Shown: positions 1 through 30,195 of the stretch, one piece after another
How the letters are laid out: each line of letters begins with the position of its first letter
Numbering within the stretch: the stretch's first letter is position 1
DNA from: Paraspadella gotoi
Lineage: Eukaryota; Chaetognatha
NCBI GenBank assembly: GCA_051294375.1
Contig: CM119263.1
Coordinates: 30,158,099 to 30,222,098, forward strand
Reading direction: 5' to 3'
DNA length: 64,000 nt
The notes under the pieces: model-generated
Databases searched by the model: none
What the model was told of the DNA's origin: nothing
Seen by the model: the letters and a program-made list of their open reading frames with translations, nothing else
Translations under genes and position numbers: made by a program

Positions 1-827
1 AAAAAAGTTCTCTCGACCTTTTTAAGGTGAAAAAATATCGGGAGTCATTCGGATCTTCATTAAATTTTAATATATTCTTTTACACGAATAAGTCTTTTTA
101 AAAATAGGGTTAAAAAAGGTAAAAAAGTCGCTTAATAGATAAGTCCCTTAATAGATATATGTCTTTCGGAAGATAAGTCTTTTAGAAAGTAAGTCAGTTA
201 AAAATTAAAAAAACCGTTGGTTGAAAAATATTTTTATAGATAAGTCTATTTATAGATCTTTCAATAAATAAGTCATTCGAATAGATAAGACTTTTATAAG
301 AGAAGTCTATCTAAAGCTTCCCTAGTCGTCGCGAGTTTTTTCTGGTCTGACTTCACAACTTCGCAACCCGTATCGTCGCTCTATCTGTGATCGTGAATCA
401 ATTTTTTTGAGGTACGAGCAACCCTTTTCACAAAATAACAAAGTCCTTTTCGAGTTTCAAATTTTTTATGCTATTACAAAAAAAACTTTACACTGATGAC
501 TTATAAGATCACTATAAGCGACTATCAGCCTATCAGCGTCGTAAGGACGCATTGGGATATCGATTCATTTCAACTTAATATTTCCCTGTTCTAGCCCTGA
601 TCGGAAAGGTCTTTGCAAAAGACAGACCACCTGGTTAAACCACCGATTGTAAGCCTACCGCCGGATTCAAAGTTCTGGAAAGCAAGGTGACTGACGGAAA
701 ACAAATCTACTAGGGTCCACTTGGCACCACTAAATGTACTGGGCTATATCCAAACCGTGAGAGGGCTATAGCGACCCCTCCTTTCTTCTCTCGGTCACAT
801 CGAATCACATTCACTTTATCACCAAAC
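1..827. other. AT-rich stretch downstream of CCDC113 exon 7
   Basis: The left part is AT-rich with loosely repeated 'gataagtc' words (about 75-310), which looks like a decayed minisatellite. No coding exon could be matched here. The last CCDC113 exon is expected on the minus strand at lower coordinates, and I could not find it, so it probably lies outside the window. Confidence 0.4.
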
Positions 828-2000
828 CTGCAATGCGGCCGTGTCTTTGATATAATCCAACACTTCCGGGACTCGATAATCAGCGATCTCTTTTCTCGCT
901 ACTCGATTCATCTCTTCCGCCTTTTCTCTCTCGTCCTCCACGCCCACCAACTCGGCGTCGATCCTAGATTCTAATTCTTCGCGAGATTTGAATTCGCTGC
1001 TCAGTCGGTCGCTCTCTTTGGTCAGGACCGAGAGACGTTTCTTGTATTGATTAAGGACCTGAGAGGGTAAGGCGGGAAAAGGGTTTTTAAATCTTTAATT
1101 TTATATAATTTATTATCAATTCTTAATCCCACTCTAACCCCACGATCTATTTCAACGTCTCCCCTCGCCAACCTGCAACGTGTTGCCGGCCATGAGCTTC
1201 AGCCTCAACAACTCTTGATTCTTCTCGTCAATTTTCTCCAAATATTGTTGATTTTCGATCTTGAGTTGATTGAAGTCAACTTCGTGCAAAACTTCGCCCA
1301 TCTCCTCTTTCTGCTTTATCTGGAATCAAACGGAAAGATGTGATTGGCTATGGAATAAGCTTCGGATGACGTGATTGGCTGAAGAGTCGCCTTTTGACGG
1401 ATAAGATTGATAATTTACAGTCAAGGATTAGCTAAAATGGTAAAAGAAAATAGAAATAACCCATAACTGATCGAAGCAAAATACAAAATACATAATCAAA
1501 TGAAAGTTTTTTTTTTTTTTTGTTTGCACAGACAATTTTCAAAAGAAAACGTACGTGCATGTTTCGGCTAATATGTTAACAGAGTCAGAGGGGAATTATA
1601 CGAAATAGTAAGAATTAATCAACGACTTTGTCATTTTTATCCAAACTTCACCCGTGAGCAACTTTTCCTTCCATTGACTCTTTACTCAATTCCTTTCAAA
1701 GAATTTCTCTTTAGCCCACCTCCTCCTTCTATTCCCCATCCAGCCAGTCACCCTCCTTCCAGACCCCACCTGCATCTCCAACTTCTTCTTCATGACCCTC
1801 AACGTGGAATTCTTGAGCCTCAACTTCCCGACGAGAGTGTCCTTTCCCCGCAACTTGTCGTCCACGTGACGAAGGAGCCTCTCGGCCACGACGCGCTCCG
1901 TGCGTTTGTTGACGGCGCCGCGTACGATGTCGCGCTCGAACTCGTATCTGTGCGGGGACGAGGAGAGAGAGAGAGAGATAGATAGATAGAGAGAGAGAGA

Positions 2001-2041
<41 letters not shown>

Positions 2042-4153
2042 AGAGAGAGAGAGAGAGGGGGGGGGGGTAAAAGTGGTTTGAGACCGAGGTTAAAGGACAA
2101 CAGAGAAAGAGTTTGGAAAAAAAAAAAGAGAGAAAAACGAGAGAAAAGAGACTGAGATAGATACAGAGAGAGAGAGGGAGAGAGAAAGGAGATTAAAAGA
2201 AGGCAAGAAAAGTGGGATTTAGTCTTTCTGACCTTACCTCGATTTCCTTACCTCGATTTCCTTATCTCATCGAGATGCACTTCAGCTTCCTCCACCGAAG
2301 CCTTCAACGAATCCTGAACCTTTTCCGCCTCAATTTGTCTTCTGCTCATTTCTTGTTTTAATTCTTCGATTTCTCGATTAGCGATTTCGCATTTTTGATC
2401 CAGAGTCAAACGGAGATGAACGCGATCGGGACCTATAAAACCTCAAACTTTAGTTTTAAAAATATAATTTGCATATTGCAGTTTATTTATGAAGAGATTG
2501 TTTTGCAAGTTTTTAATGACATATTTTGGACATCATTCAATTTTTGGTGGGCAATTTAAACATTTAAATCGAAATATCGTTTGGTTCTTTTTGATTCGAA
2601 ACTCGGTTCTCCTTACAAGGAATGTTAATAGGAATGTTTTGCATCCCAATGGCGGGAAAAAAGTTTTAAGATATTTAAGAACTTAGATGAATCATAGGTC
2701 AAATTACCCCATCGATCCATTCTTCAAACATTTAAACTACTTATCAGTTTTAGTACAATCAAACGTAATGAATATTATTCAAACGAGTATCTTCTGACGT
2801 TAATATTAATTACATTCAATTACATTCAATTTGGATATAATTATACCACATTTGTCAATACTGACATTGTTTTCAAAACTGAAGAAAAAAAATTTATAAT
2901 TCGATCAAATTAATTTTGCTTCCGGAAAAAAATTGCTACGAAATCGAAGCATTTATAGCTACTGAATCAGCAAAAAAGTAAATATTAATTCACTTCCTCC
3001 TCATTCTTTTAATCTACCAAACTATATCCCTCCTGCCAATCTCCACCTGCCTTCTACCTCCCCCCCCCCCGCACCGCTCTAACCCGGTCCGACGGTGCTG
3101 CTCTTAGACTTGCTCCGCCCGCGTTGCGACGGCAGCGACGTCTCGGGACTCGCGCTGCTCCCGGTCGCCGGCGGCGGCGCTAGCGGCGCTGTGGGCGTGG
3201 CCTCGGCGGCGTCTTTGGCTGCGGCTGATGTGGTGAGTTGAATGCCGACCGCCTTTTATTTGAAGGGTAAGGTTAATAAAGGGGAGAATGGTAAGGTGGA
3301 GATAAAAAGAGAAAGGAAAGATAAGGAAGAGACGAATGCCTGAATTTGGAATATTGTAACTTTAATATTTATTCGTTTGTCTATGGATTCTATTATTGAT
3401 TTACTGATTTTTTTAAAAAATTGTTATTTTTTAAATTTATTTATCTTGTGGCGGTATATTAACACCGACTCACATCCACATTTTAGAAAGAAAAACGTAC
3501 ATGTTAGCCTTCATCGGCGAAACACAATAAGTTTTTGAAAATAAAACAAATTCGTTTTCTGTCAGTAAAACAAAATTTTCATTTAATTCTAAATTATTTA
3601 TTAATTTATTTATTTTTATTTAACTACTTAAATTTTATTTACCTTTTTAATTATTTATTCAATTCTATATTTACTTATTAAAAGACTTATTGTTTATTTC
3701 CATTTTTTCATAATACAATTTTCTAGTTCTTACTTTCAAATCGAGTCGCCCCAAATATTTTTCGAACATGAGAATTTCTTTTTCGATTCCATCGTTGTGA
3801 TCGGCGATGTCGACGATGAGGTCCTTTTCAGATTTAATTTAATCAATTAATACTTAAAGATATTTAACTTAGTTATCGCCAAGTTAATAAATACAAGCTC
3901 CTCTATGGTTGAGAAGAGATAGCATTGCATTTTTTTAATTGAAAAGTTGAAACTTTATGTAAATAAGCTGGAGGCATATTTACAATGAATCATTACATTA
4001 TTTGTAATATTTCAATATTTGCGCATTATCGTCACAGACAAACCGACATTCTGCAATTTCTCTAACCTGAATCTGTTCGTCCGTCAAATGAGAGACGTCT
4101 TGAGGCAAAACATCTGAAGTCACTTCGCTGCTTTGAATGCTTTCCGTTTCCAT
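828..4153 (-). CDS. CCDC113: CCDC113 / CFAP263 ciliary coiled-coil protein, 3' end missing
   Basis: Exons on the minus strand, in transcript order: 4153-4067, 3823-3734, 3252-3084, 2432-2252, 1947-1770, 1319-1173, 1058-828. Phases agree at every junction. The start is ATG at 4153 (METESIQSSEV). Recognisable family blocks are the MFEKYLGRLD motif in exon 2, the RSKSKS basic stretch in exon 3, KLRLKNSTLRV in exon 5, FNQLKIENQQYLEKI in exon 6, and LNQYKKRL with DEREKAE in exon 7. The product is almost entirely predicted coiled coil after an Ala/Pro-rich exon 3. The family works in motile cilia (centriolar satellites, axonemal CCDC96/CCDC113 complex) and in ciliogenesis. The last exon, about 45 residues in the human protein, is not in the window. 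Identification rests on order and similarity of five blocks recalled from the family. Confidence 0.88.
1966..2068. repeat. (GA)n microsatellite beside CCDC113 exon 5
   Basis: This is a GA/GATA run, ending in a G run, directly upstream (in transcript sense) of exon 5. On the coding strand it is CT-rich and merges into the polypyrimidine tract before the CACAG acceptor. Confidence 0.85.
2228..2260 (-). repeat. Duplicated 5' splice site of CCDC113 exon 4 (14 bp x 2)
   Basis: On the minus strand the unit GGAAATCGAGGTAA occurs twice in tandem, so the donor AATCGAG|GTAAGG is present twice, at 2252/2251 and 2238/2237. Only the first keeps frame with exon 5 (phase 2). Use of the second would add 14 nt and shift the frame. 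Confidence 0.8.
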
Positions 4154-4264
4154 CTTTCGTTACAATTTGTTACAATACGTTATTGTAAATGTAGTATTGC
4201 AATTAAAGTCGTCTAATAACAAAAGTCATCGATTTTTGAGCGAAGAGAAAGTCGTCTTGGCGAC

Positions 4265-4326
<62 letters not shown>

Positions 4327-5728
4327 TCCTGACATGATTGGGTCGGCATAGCAACGCTCAAACTAATGGCTGCCCTCTTCGCACTCGGAATTTCAGGGGA
4401 CGTATAATTTTAATTTGAAATACAAATTTAAGTTTTAAAGTGAAGAAGAATTACAGAAAACTACATTTACTCTGCGACTTTTGCACTTTTTACGATTTTA
4501 TTCATTACGGCATCGATTTTTCCAACATTCATTCTCCTATTCCTTTTAAAATTGGTTCAGCCAATATAAAATTATCTATTCATTCAATAAATAATTGATT
4601 TGGATAGACTATCATTTAGGGACCACGGAGAATTAAGGCCTCAATCTCTCTTCCAGTGGTTCTTTAATGCAGTTAAAAATGGTATACAACTTTATTGATA
4701 GGAAAGCCGGCTTCTCTTGGAGTTAATAAACTTGACGGTGAGAGTCTTGAGTGAAAGCTTGCAGGCTCCTGCTATGTTATTATCTTGTAAGAATGATAGA
4801 GGCCTTAACTTAAACCATCATGGCCTGTCCAAAGTCAGGGGCGAGATAGCGTATTTATTAAATGAATGGATAATTTTCATATTGGTTGTACCAATTTCAT
4901 AGTCGAACCTTGCAAGCTGGCTTTCCTTTCTAGGTATCAAATTGAATCAAGATCTTTTCTATATCTTAATCTTTTTTTTAAATGAAAGGTACTGCAGTAA
5001 ATTCAAATGCAACTTTATTTAGTATAATAAATCAAACTTCGGCAATAAAACTATTCATGAGGACAAGCAAATGTATTCAAGTGAAACATTTTCAAAATTC
5101 AGTCATATAATTCAAATATAATTTAAGGATAACTATCTGTTTCTTAAAAAAAATTTATAATAATTAAATACTCCTAACTACAGACACAAGTTTCAAATTG
5201 ACACATTTGTAATAAATACACTATTTAGCCTGTAAATCGCAATTTTTTTTGTTAAATAACATCTTCACATTTGATACAAAGCGAAGTTAAAAATCAATTC
5301 AAGTTCGTGATATTGAATTCAATTCAATTCAATTCAAGATATTCTAAGGAAAAAGCCATGCGTTCTTATACGCTTTCAAGGAATTTGTTATTTTATGCTC
5401 GAATATTTGAGACAATGACAAAAACTTCCGATCGTTTTAAAGTAAAATACTGAAGAGTGAAGAAAGGTTTACTTACTTCTGAAAAAAAATTTGATACTGT
5501 TTTTTAAGGGCTGTGAATTATAATTACAAAAAAAATGCATAATTTATGAAGTTAAACATCAAGATAAATTTTAAAAAAATAAGAAAATTTAATAGATACT
5601 CCACGGTCTAAATTGTTTTTAAATTCGTTGTTAAAAAATGTTGCCGCGTCAAACAAGGTGACCGAGATTCAAAAATGGGACTAGATGTAATTCATTTCGT
5701 AATGTTTACATTTTTGAAAACATTTTAC
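4154..5728. other. Upstream region of CCDC113 with microsatellite and repeat copy
   Basis: It contains a pure (GA)n run at about 4268-4324, roughly 115 bp upstream of the CCDC113 start codon and so in its likely promoter or 5' UTR. It also holds a minus-orientation copy of an interspersed repeat (about 4700-4905). The remainder is AT-rich with no convincing gene. Confidence 0.6.
4700..4905 (-). repeat. Interspersed repeat family A (TTGGTACAACCAA element)
   Basis: This copy is reverse-complementary to those at 13280-13490, 32042-32190 and 37062-37200. The shared core reads ATAAGCTATCTTGCCCC, followed by a segment ending in CCTGCAAGCTTTCAATC. The 3' end carries the near-palindrome TTGGTTGTACCAA. 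Solo ends also occur near 23231, 29478 and 52848. It is a short nonautonomous element (SINE or MITE); no internal coding capacity was seen. Confidence 0.75.
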
Positions 5729-5932
5729 CTAATAAAACCAAGAGAAAAGTTTTAGATTGAGTCCTACACAGTGGTCTACGATGGAAAAATAAAAAAATGA
5801 AAGCTTCCCGTTTTGGGCGCGATGAACGGACACGACTAATTCGTTCGTATCCGATGCCAAATTCTCAGATACAATGGCGTGTAGAGAAATGTCGCGTCCC
5901 TCCTCAAATTTTTTAGCAGGCTCCGGGCCTCC
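5729..5932 (-). CDS. Candidate terminal exon, unknown product
   Basis: After a plausible acceptor (CTTTCAG at 5939-5933) the minus strand is open for 67 codons to a TAG. The first 43 residues (PAKKFEEGRDISLHAIV, then a segment ending VSVHRAQNGK) have ordinary protein composition and GC content above the AT-rich surroundings. After that the translation becomes Phe-rich and may be non-coding. I do not recognise it. It could be an alternative last exon of the gene ending at 6345 or a separate gene. Confidence 0.25.
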   Translation of the reverse strand, partial: GGPEPAKKFEEGRDISLHAIVSENLASDTNELVVSVHRAQNGKLSFFYFSIVDHCVGLNLKLFSWFY

Positions 5933-6344
5933 CTGAAAGCCAGGCTTTGCAGGCTTAGCAAATCAAGACAGGCTTAGCAGGATTAAGTTTTGGGTCCTTT
6001 GAAAAATCACCTATTATTGTCATATTATGTTTATAATTTAAGATTTTCTCTTGGCACAAAAATATTTTATAAAATTAAATCTAGAATTTCTATTTTTTTA
6101 TATATTTGAATTTTCTTTAGTCCCATAAGCTTTCCCCAGAGCCCGGGCCCCTCGGCTTTGTGGAGGGAGTCTACCCCTCTATACGCCCGTGTGTCATTCA
6201 GCATCAATTTTATAACGAGCATTTAGGAGACGCCTCGGAGGAGCTACTGGAGCTACTGAAGTCCGCTATAGTTTAGGCAAACGAACCGCTGTAGTTTTTT
6301 TTTTTCGAAGAAGGTGCATTTCTCGTCAGCCGCCGCCAACCATT

Positions 6345-6545
6345 TCAAACGATCCTACAAGTCGACTTCTTCTTCGGCACCTCCGCCGGCGCCGCGTTGG
6401 GATCAGGAAATGTGACGAAGTATTCGAAGTCGTCTTTCCAGACGCCGCCTTTCGGAGGACGCCAAGCGGCGCCGTCTCGTTTTAGGCGCCGAACGACGCC
6501 GTCTGAATCGCGGTAGGTGATGGAATCGGCGGCGGGGAAGGCGGA
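6345..6545 (-). CDS. Last exon of an unrecognised gene, CaaX-like C-terminus
   Basis: A CT-rich tract with CTCCAG is followed by 66 codons, phase 0, and a TGA stop. The exon is GC-rich against AT-rich flanks. The translation is of ordinary composition: SITYRDSDGVVRRLKRDG, then WRPPKGGVWKDDFEYFVTF, then PKKKSTCRIV at the end. The last four residues fit a CaaX box preceded by lysines, so the protein may be prenylated and membrane-bound. The exon at 8664-8758 ends in the matching phase and could precede it. I do not recognise the family. The alternative is an isolated retained exon of a decayed gene. Confidence 0.5.
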   Translation of the reverse strand, partial: SAFPAADSITYRDSDGVVRRLKRDGAAWRPPKGGVWKDDFEYFVTFPDPNAAPAEVPKKKSTCRIV

Positions 6546-6784
6546 CTGGAGAGAGAGAAGACGGGGTTGAGGGAGAGGGAAGGGGGTTTTAGATGGTGGG
6601 ATTGGTTGGTGGTGGTGAAGGGGGGTGGGTTGTGGTTGCTTGAAGAGAAATGAGGATGAAATACTTTGACTGAAATACTTAAACGTCTCTTGGAATCAGG
6701 ATAATATCCGAAGCCTTACGCAATTGCTTTAACACTGCATGAATGAATAAATTAATTTTCATTTTACTGGACCTGGTACTTTTT

Positions 6785-8484
6785 CTTTTTTTGAATTTGG
6801 ACTTTCGACATCTAGACCTTTTTAGTGTTTACCCTTTGCTGATCTGTGTTGTCCGACCTAATCCGTCCATAATTTGTAGTTGAGCAATGTGCACGTTGCT
6901 GACCAGTATTGCAACTTCGCTAAGACTATTTTTGTAAATAGCCTGCTCTGCCTAATATTCTTTTCGTGAGACGCTCCCTGACCTGCAATGCGGCGTGGTT
7001 GACGCATTTCACTTCCAATGCACCATCTGCTTCTTTCATTGATACCCACTGACCTGGCAAGCAGAGCATGGTTGAACGCATCGAGCCTCTAACTGCCACA
7101 ATCCTGCTCTTTAATTGAGAACCCTCTGAACGCCCAATGCTACATGGTTGACGTATCCAAGCCCAATCAACATCTGCCTTTTATTGACACCCACTGACCT
7201 GCAAGTGCAACATGGTTGACGCATCCAGCCTCCAATGACAACATCTGCTCTTTCATTGACACCCACTAACCTGCATTGCAACATGGTTGACGCATCAAAG
7301 CCTCCAATGCAACCATCTGCTCTTTCATTGACACCCACTGTATGGGAGGCTGGATGGTCAACCATCGTTCAGATGCCAGGTCAGTGGGGTATAATGATAA
7401 GAGCAGATGGTTGCATTGGAGGCTGGATGCGTCAACATGCTTGCATTGCGGGTTTAGTGGGTGTCAATGAAAGAGCAGATGGTTGCATGGAGGCTTGGAT
7501 GCGTCAACCATGTTCAATGCAGGTCAGTGGTGTCAATGAAAGAGCAGATGGTTGCATTGGAGCTTTTGATGCGTCAACCATGTTGCAATGCAGGTTAGTG
7601 GGTGTCAATGAAAGAGGCTATAGTTGTATTGGAGGCTGGATGCGTCAAAACCATGTTCTGCATTATGCAGGTCAGTGGGTGTCAATGAAAGAGCAGATGC
7701 TTTTGTATTGGAGGCTGGAATGCGTCAACCATGTTGCAATGGCAGTTAGTGGGTGTCAATGAAAGAGCAGATGGTGTATTGGAGGCTGGATGCGTCAACC
7801 ATGTTGCAATGCAGGTCAGTGGTGTCAGATGAAAGAGCAGGATGGTTGCATTGGAGGCTTTGATGCGTCAACCCATGTTTGCAATGCAGGTTAGTGGGTG
7901 TCAATGAAAGGCAGAATGGTTGTCATTGGAGTTGGATGCGTCAAAACCACTGTTCGACAACGCAGGTCATGGGTTTCAATAAAAGGCGGAGATGTATGTA
8001 TTGGAGCTTGGATAGACTGTTCCGGATTACCTGATGCGTTCACCCATGGTGGCATGCAAGTTCAGAGGGTGTCAAATGAAAGAGCAGATGGTGGCATTAG
8101 AGGCTCGATGCGTCAACCATGCTGCCCTTGCAGGTCAGTGGGTACAATGAAAGAGCAGATGGTTGCATTGGAGGCTCTGGATGCGTCAACCACATTTTGC
8201 ATTGCAGGTCAGGGGTGTCAATTGAAAGAGCAGATGGTTGCATTGGAAGTGAAATCGTCAACACGCACGCCGCATTGCACAGGTCAGGGGCACGTCTCAC
8301 GAAAAGATATAAGGAAGAGCAAGGCTATTTACAAAAATAGTCTTAGCGAAGTTGCAATACTGGTCAGCGCAACGTGCACATTGCTCAACTACAAAATTAT
8401 GGACGGATTAGGTCGGACACAAACAAGATCAGCAAAGGGTAAAACACTAAAAAGGTCTAGATGTCGAAAGTACAAATTCAAAAA
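6785..8484. mobile_element. Foldback-type element: inverted arms built of about 70-bp tandem repeats
   Basis: The outer about 200 bp (6785-6985) reappear as the reverse complement at about 8280-8484. Inside, both arms are arrays of a about 70-bp unit containing GAGCAGATGGTTGCATTGG and GATGCGTCAACCATG. The units are in one orientation from about 6985 to 7345 and in the other from about 7385 to 8280. Long inverted repeats made of tandem repeats are the hallmark of foldback (FB/Galileo-like) elements. No transposase frame is seen. The long frames in this region are only the repeat read through. A gap follows directly, so the right edge is uncertain. Confidence 0.7.
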
Positions 8485-8485
8485 A

Positions 8486-8510
8486 NNNNNNNNNNNNNNN
8501 NNNNNNNNNN
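8486..8510. other. Assembly gap (25 N)
   Basis: A run of N at the right end of the foldback element. More units of the same repeat, in the first orientation, follow at 8511-8662, so the true array may be longer or differently arranged. Confidence 1.
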
Positions 8511-8662
8511 CCAATACAACCATCTGCTCTTTCATTGACACCCACTAACCCCGCAATGCAGCATGGTTGACGCATCCAGCCTCCAATGCAACCATCTGCT
8601 CTTTCATTGACACCCACTGACCTGCAATGCTGCATGGTTGACGCATCCAGCCTCCAACGCAA
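8511..8662. repeat. Further units of the about 70-bp satellite
   Basis: Two units of the same repeat as in 6985-8280, in the orientation of the left arm. They end exactly where the candidate minus-strand exon at 8664-8758 ends, so the unit starts at its 5' splice site. Confidence 0.8.
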
Positions 8663-8663
8663 C

Positions 8664-8758
8664 CATCTTCTCCAATATTTCTCCGTCTTCTTCGTTTTTC
8701 TTGCAGATTTTGATGACAGCTTCGTCGTCAACAGTTCGAATCAGTTTGCTCGCCCCTC
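8664..8758 (-). CDS. Candidate internal exon, unknown gene
   Basis: The acceptor TTCAG (to 8759) and donor AAGATG|GTTGCG (8664/8663) bound 95 bp that translate, after one carried base, as SKLIRTVDDEAVIKICKK and then NEEDGEILEKM. The exon ends in phase 0, matching the start of the exon at 6545-6345. Composition is protein-like and acidic. The intron would then contain the foldback element. The product is not recognised. Confidence 0.4.
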
Positions 8759-8764
8759 CTGAAT

Positions 8765-10232
8765 GGCGGGAAAATATCGATGACCCATGAAAGGCCTCAT
8801 ATTTTGGCAATAAGTTATTGTTAAACGATTGTCATGTGTCCGAGTACGAAATTATTATAATTATTACAGGTTCCTAAGAGGAATAGGTCTTTCCAAGGTC
8901 ACAAACAAACAAACAAACATCTCGATCGTTACTTTTTTTTCCCCTAAATCAAGACTAACGTTTCACCTAAATGTTTTGATGCAATATTATTTCATATTGA
9001 AAATAAAATACAAAAAAAAACCAGACGATCGAGGTTCGGGTCAAAAGGAATATTTCTTGAAAACAAACTTGACTTCTCCATGATCTTAAAAGTAAAAAAA
9101 AATATTTATTTCGCTATTCGTCATAATTAGTTTATATGCCTATTTTGTACTAAATTTAAAACTAAAACAAATAGTTAACGTTTATAACCGGATTTAATGA
9201 TTTTGACGTCATATTTTTTTTTTACCTGAAGCCATTTTACTTTTCACAGTCGAATCAGATTATCACAGTTTTAGCCCGAGAAGAATAAATCTTTAGTTTT
9301 TTCGAGAAAAAAAATGAAATTTTTTGTCTTTCACATTTTCGCAAAATTCTCTGTCGTTTTGATTGAATCACTAATTGGTGTCTCTTTTATTGATGAGGAG
9401 GAATGGTAGAGATTCCGCCGCATCAACGAAAACTGGCGATTGGATTTTCTTGCAGCTGATTGCTGGCGGCGATGCCAATGAAGCTGATCGCTCAGTTTTG
9501 ACTGTCGAGTCTTTTCATTTCTGGTTAAGAATTCAAAGTTTAAGACGAAAGTAAAAATCCATTTTAAAATTTAAAGATTTTAGTTCCTTATTGATCAATT
9601 GAGTTTTGCAGTCATTCGGAGGCAACGAATCCAAAATGGTGGACCGTTATCGTCTTCGTCGTCGTCTTCGTCGTCGTTGTCGTCGTCGCCAACATGTCTG
9701 CAAAAAGAGGAGGGAGCGTTCAAGATTTAACACGCAAGACAAATCAAGTTGAGCATTGAGCATTGATTTTTTGAAGGAAAAAAAGAAAACTGGCCGAAGC
9801 AAAAACGTGGCAAGGTTGGAACGAAAGTTCAGAATGCAAACAAATTCCCCAAAATGCGAGCAGCTGCGGGGAAACAATGCGAACGTCAAAACAAACAAAA
9901 ATTCGTTTGTTCGATTTAAGGGAGAAAAAAACATTTTAAAAATTAAAATAGAAATTTCAAAAACGTTTAGAGTCGCGTTTTTAAAATTTATAGCTCTCAA
10001 AAATACAATTTAAAAGTTTTTTTTTTTTTTTTAATTCCAACGAGCATTATAAGCGGTATACCGAAATATAAAAAAGTATTTTCGCTAATTTACGAATATT
10101 CGTTAAACCGAAACAATGGATTCTTCGTTCGAAGCGGAACAGAGATAATCAGCACGTGAATTTGATTAAAATCTGTGAAATCGACGAGCGAAGCCAAGCG
10201 AAGCATCCGACGCTTAACATGGGCTTAGAGAG

Positions 10233-10316
<84 letters not shown>

Positions 10317-10410
10317 CAAGCGATGAACCGAGATAACGGGCGGTCGGTCGTGAGTTGGGGGGCGGTTAGAGAGATGAGAGATAACGAGGAGACAGAGGGA
10401 GGTAAGGATG

Positions 10411-10449
<39 letters not shown>

Positions 10450-10579
10450 CAGACAGACAGGACAGACATAGAGAGAGCGCTTGTCTCTTCGGCAGAGAGA
10501 AGAAATTTTTGAGTTACGAGTTAAAATGCGCGAGCGAGAATGGGTCAATCGACACGAGAGAAAGAGAGAGAGAGAGAGA

Positions 10580-10626
<47 letters not shown>

Positions 10627-12125
10627 GAAGACGAGAGAGAGAGAGAGATAAAAAAGGTTCAAAAAAGCAAATTCTTATTGACAGTGAAGAGTGAAGGATG
10701 AAATTATTAAAAATTATAATTAACAATATGCCCAGATTAAATTATTAAAATACGAATAAAAATATTGTTTTCATGATTCGAGTCTTTGAATCAAAAGTCG
10801 GCGATCTGTACCCTCATTTCATTTTTGAGTTCTGTCGTCGTCATCGTCGTCGTCGTCTTCGTCGTCGTTCGATTGACTCCGTAGTCATCGCTTACTCGAC
10901 GATGAGGGTTTGTTTTGATCGTAAATCGCAAATTGATATTTGACAAATAAAATAACATTTGACATCAGAAAAAAGTCATTCGATTAATGTAAAACAATTA
11001 ATTCAGTTGAATCGTTGAAAACTTTATGACATCATAACTACATTCTGAATGTAGAAGAGACATTCTGAATTAAGATTCCGATGTTTATTTGAGGCAGAAG
11101 AGGCCGATTCGGGATTTAATACTGAAGTTTGATAAACTAAGGATTTCACGCAAATTTAAAACAAAGAGAGCAGGTCTCCTTAGCTTAGGTCAGGCATTGG
11201 TGAACTTTTTACCGAATTTTCAGGGGTAAGTATTCTTTGGATACGTAAATTTTTTTTTCTATGTTGCAGTATGGTAATATTATTAAAATTTGATATGTGC
11301 ACGTATGTGCTATTCTAAGATTCTTTTCATAATTGTAGAATAATATCTTATTATCCTTAATCAATAAAAAAAAATGGATTTACATTTTAATTTAAACATT
11401 TCTATTCAATTGTATTAATCTAAAATATTTTAAAGATTTATTATGTTTATCCCAAACTGAATTACATTTAAATCAAAGAAAAATATTTTTCCCTAAAATT
11501 TGTGAGTCACGTTTTAATGAGTTTTTTTTCTTATTGAGAATTTAATTACAGGTTTTAGAATTTAAAATTCTAATTGTTTTTCAATTTTCTTATATATAGT
11601 ACGTTTCAGTCTTACCATTAATAAAATCATATATAATTTTGTTTAGAAACGTACAAAACGATTTAAAATAGCATTAAGATCATTTTTTTAAACTGCTGTC
11701 TCTTTTTAATTTATTTTAAAAATATTATTAATAAATAACAGAAACAAAATTGATAACAATGTATGGATTTTTTTTTAACTTCAAGATGTTACACGTAAAA
11801 TTCAATACCAGTAAATAAATGATCATAATTAATGTTGGCGATTTGGTTAAACAAAAACTTCGATATAGATAACATTCTTATGTTAACGTTATTAGGCTCA
11901 GAAAAACGATTGTAATAATTGTTATAATTGTTATAATTGTTATAAAATCTAGGCTTTCTCGAAGTCGCCTTGTTTGAGTCTTTACCCGAACGAAACTCAA
12001 TTCGAAAAGAGTCTAAATTCGAAAGAGAAGAAATCGAGAAAAAATCGACAAACATACAACAAAAACATAAACAAAAAACAAAAAACAAAACAATAAGAAC
12101 AACAACAGCTTTAAAACCCGCGAAA
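8765..12125. other. Stretch without recognised gene
   Basis: AT-rich sequence with simple repeats: (CGT)n near 9650-9690, (GA)n at 10227-10312 and 10412-10660, and (CGT)n near 10830-10870. Short open frames over the GA runs give only Arg/Glu or Ser/Leu repeats. The last about 150 bp are presumably promoter and 5' UTR of BBS7; no clear TATA element was picked out. Confidence 0.5.

Positions 12126-30195
<18,070 letters not shown>

Noticed and set aside
590-800. Last exon of CCDC113
   Set aside because: No minus-strand frame here resembles the expected C-terminal coiled coil, and no acceptor in phase 0 leads to an open stretch.
7235-8548. Long open frames across the 70-bp satellite (ADGCIGGWMRQP repeats)
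   Set aside because: They are the tandem unit read through in frame; the unit length drifts and frames break, and the same sequence occurs in both orientations.
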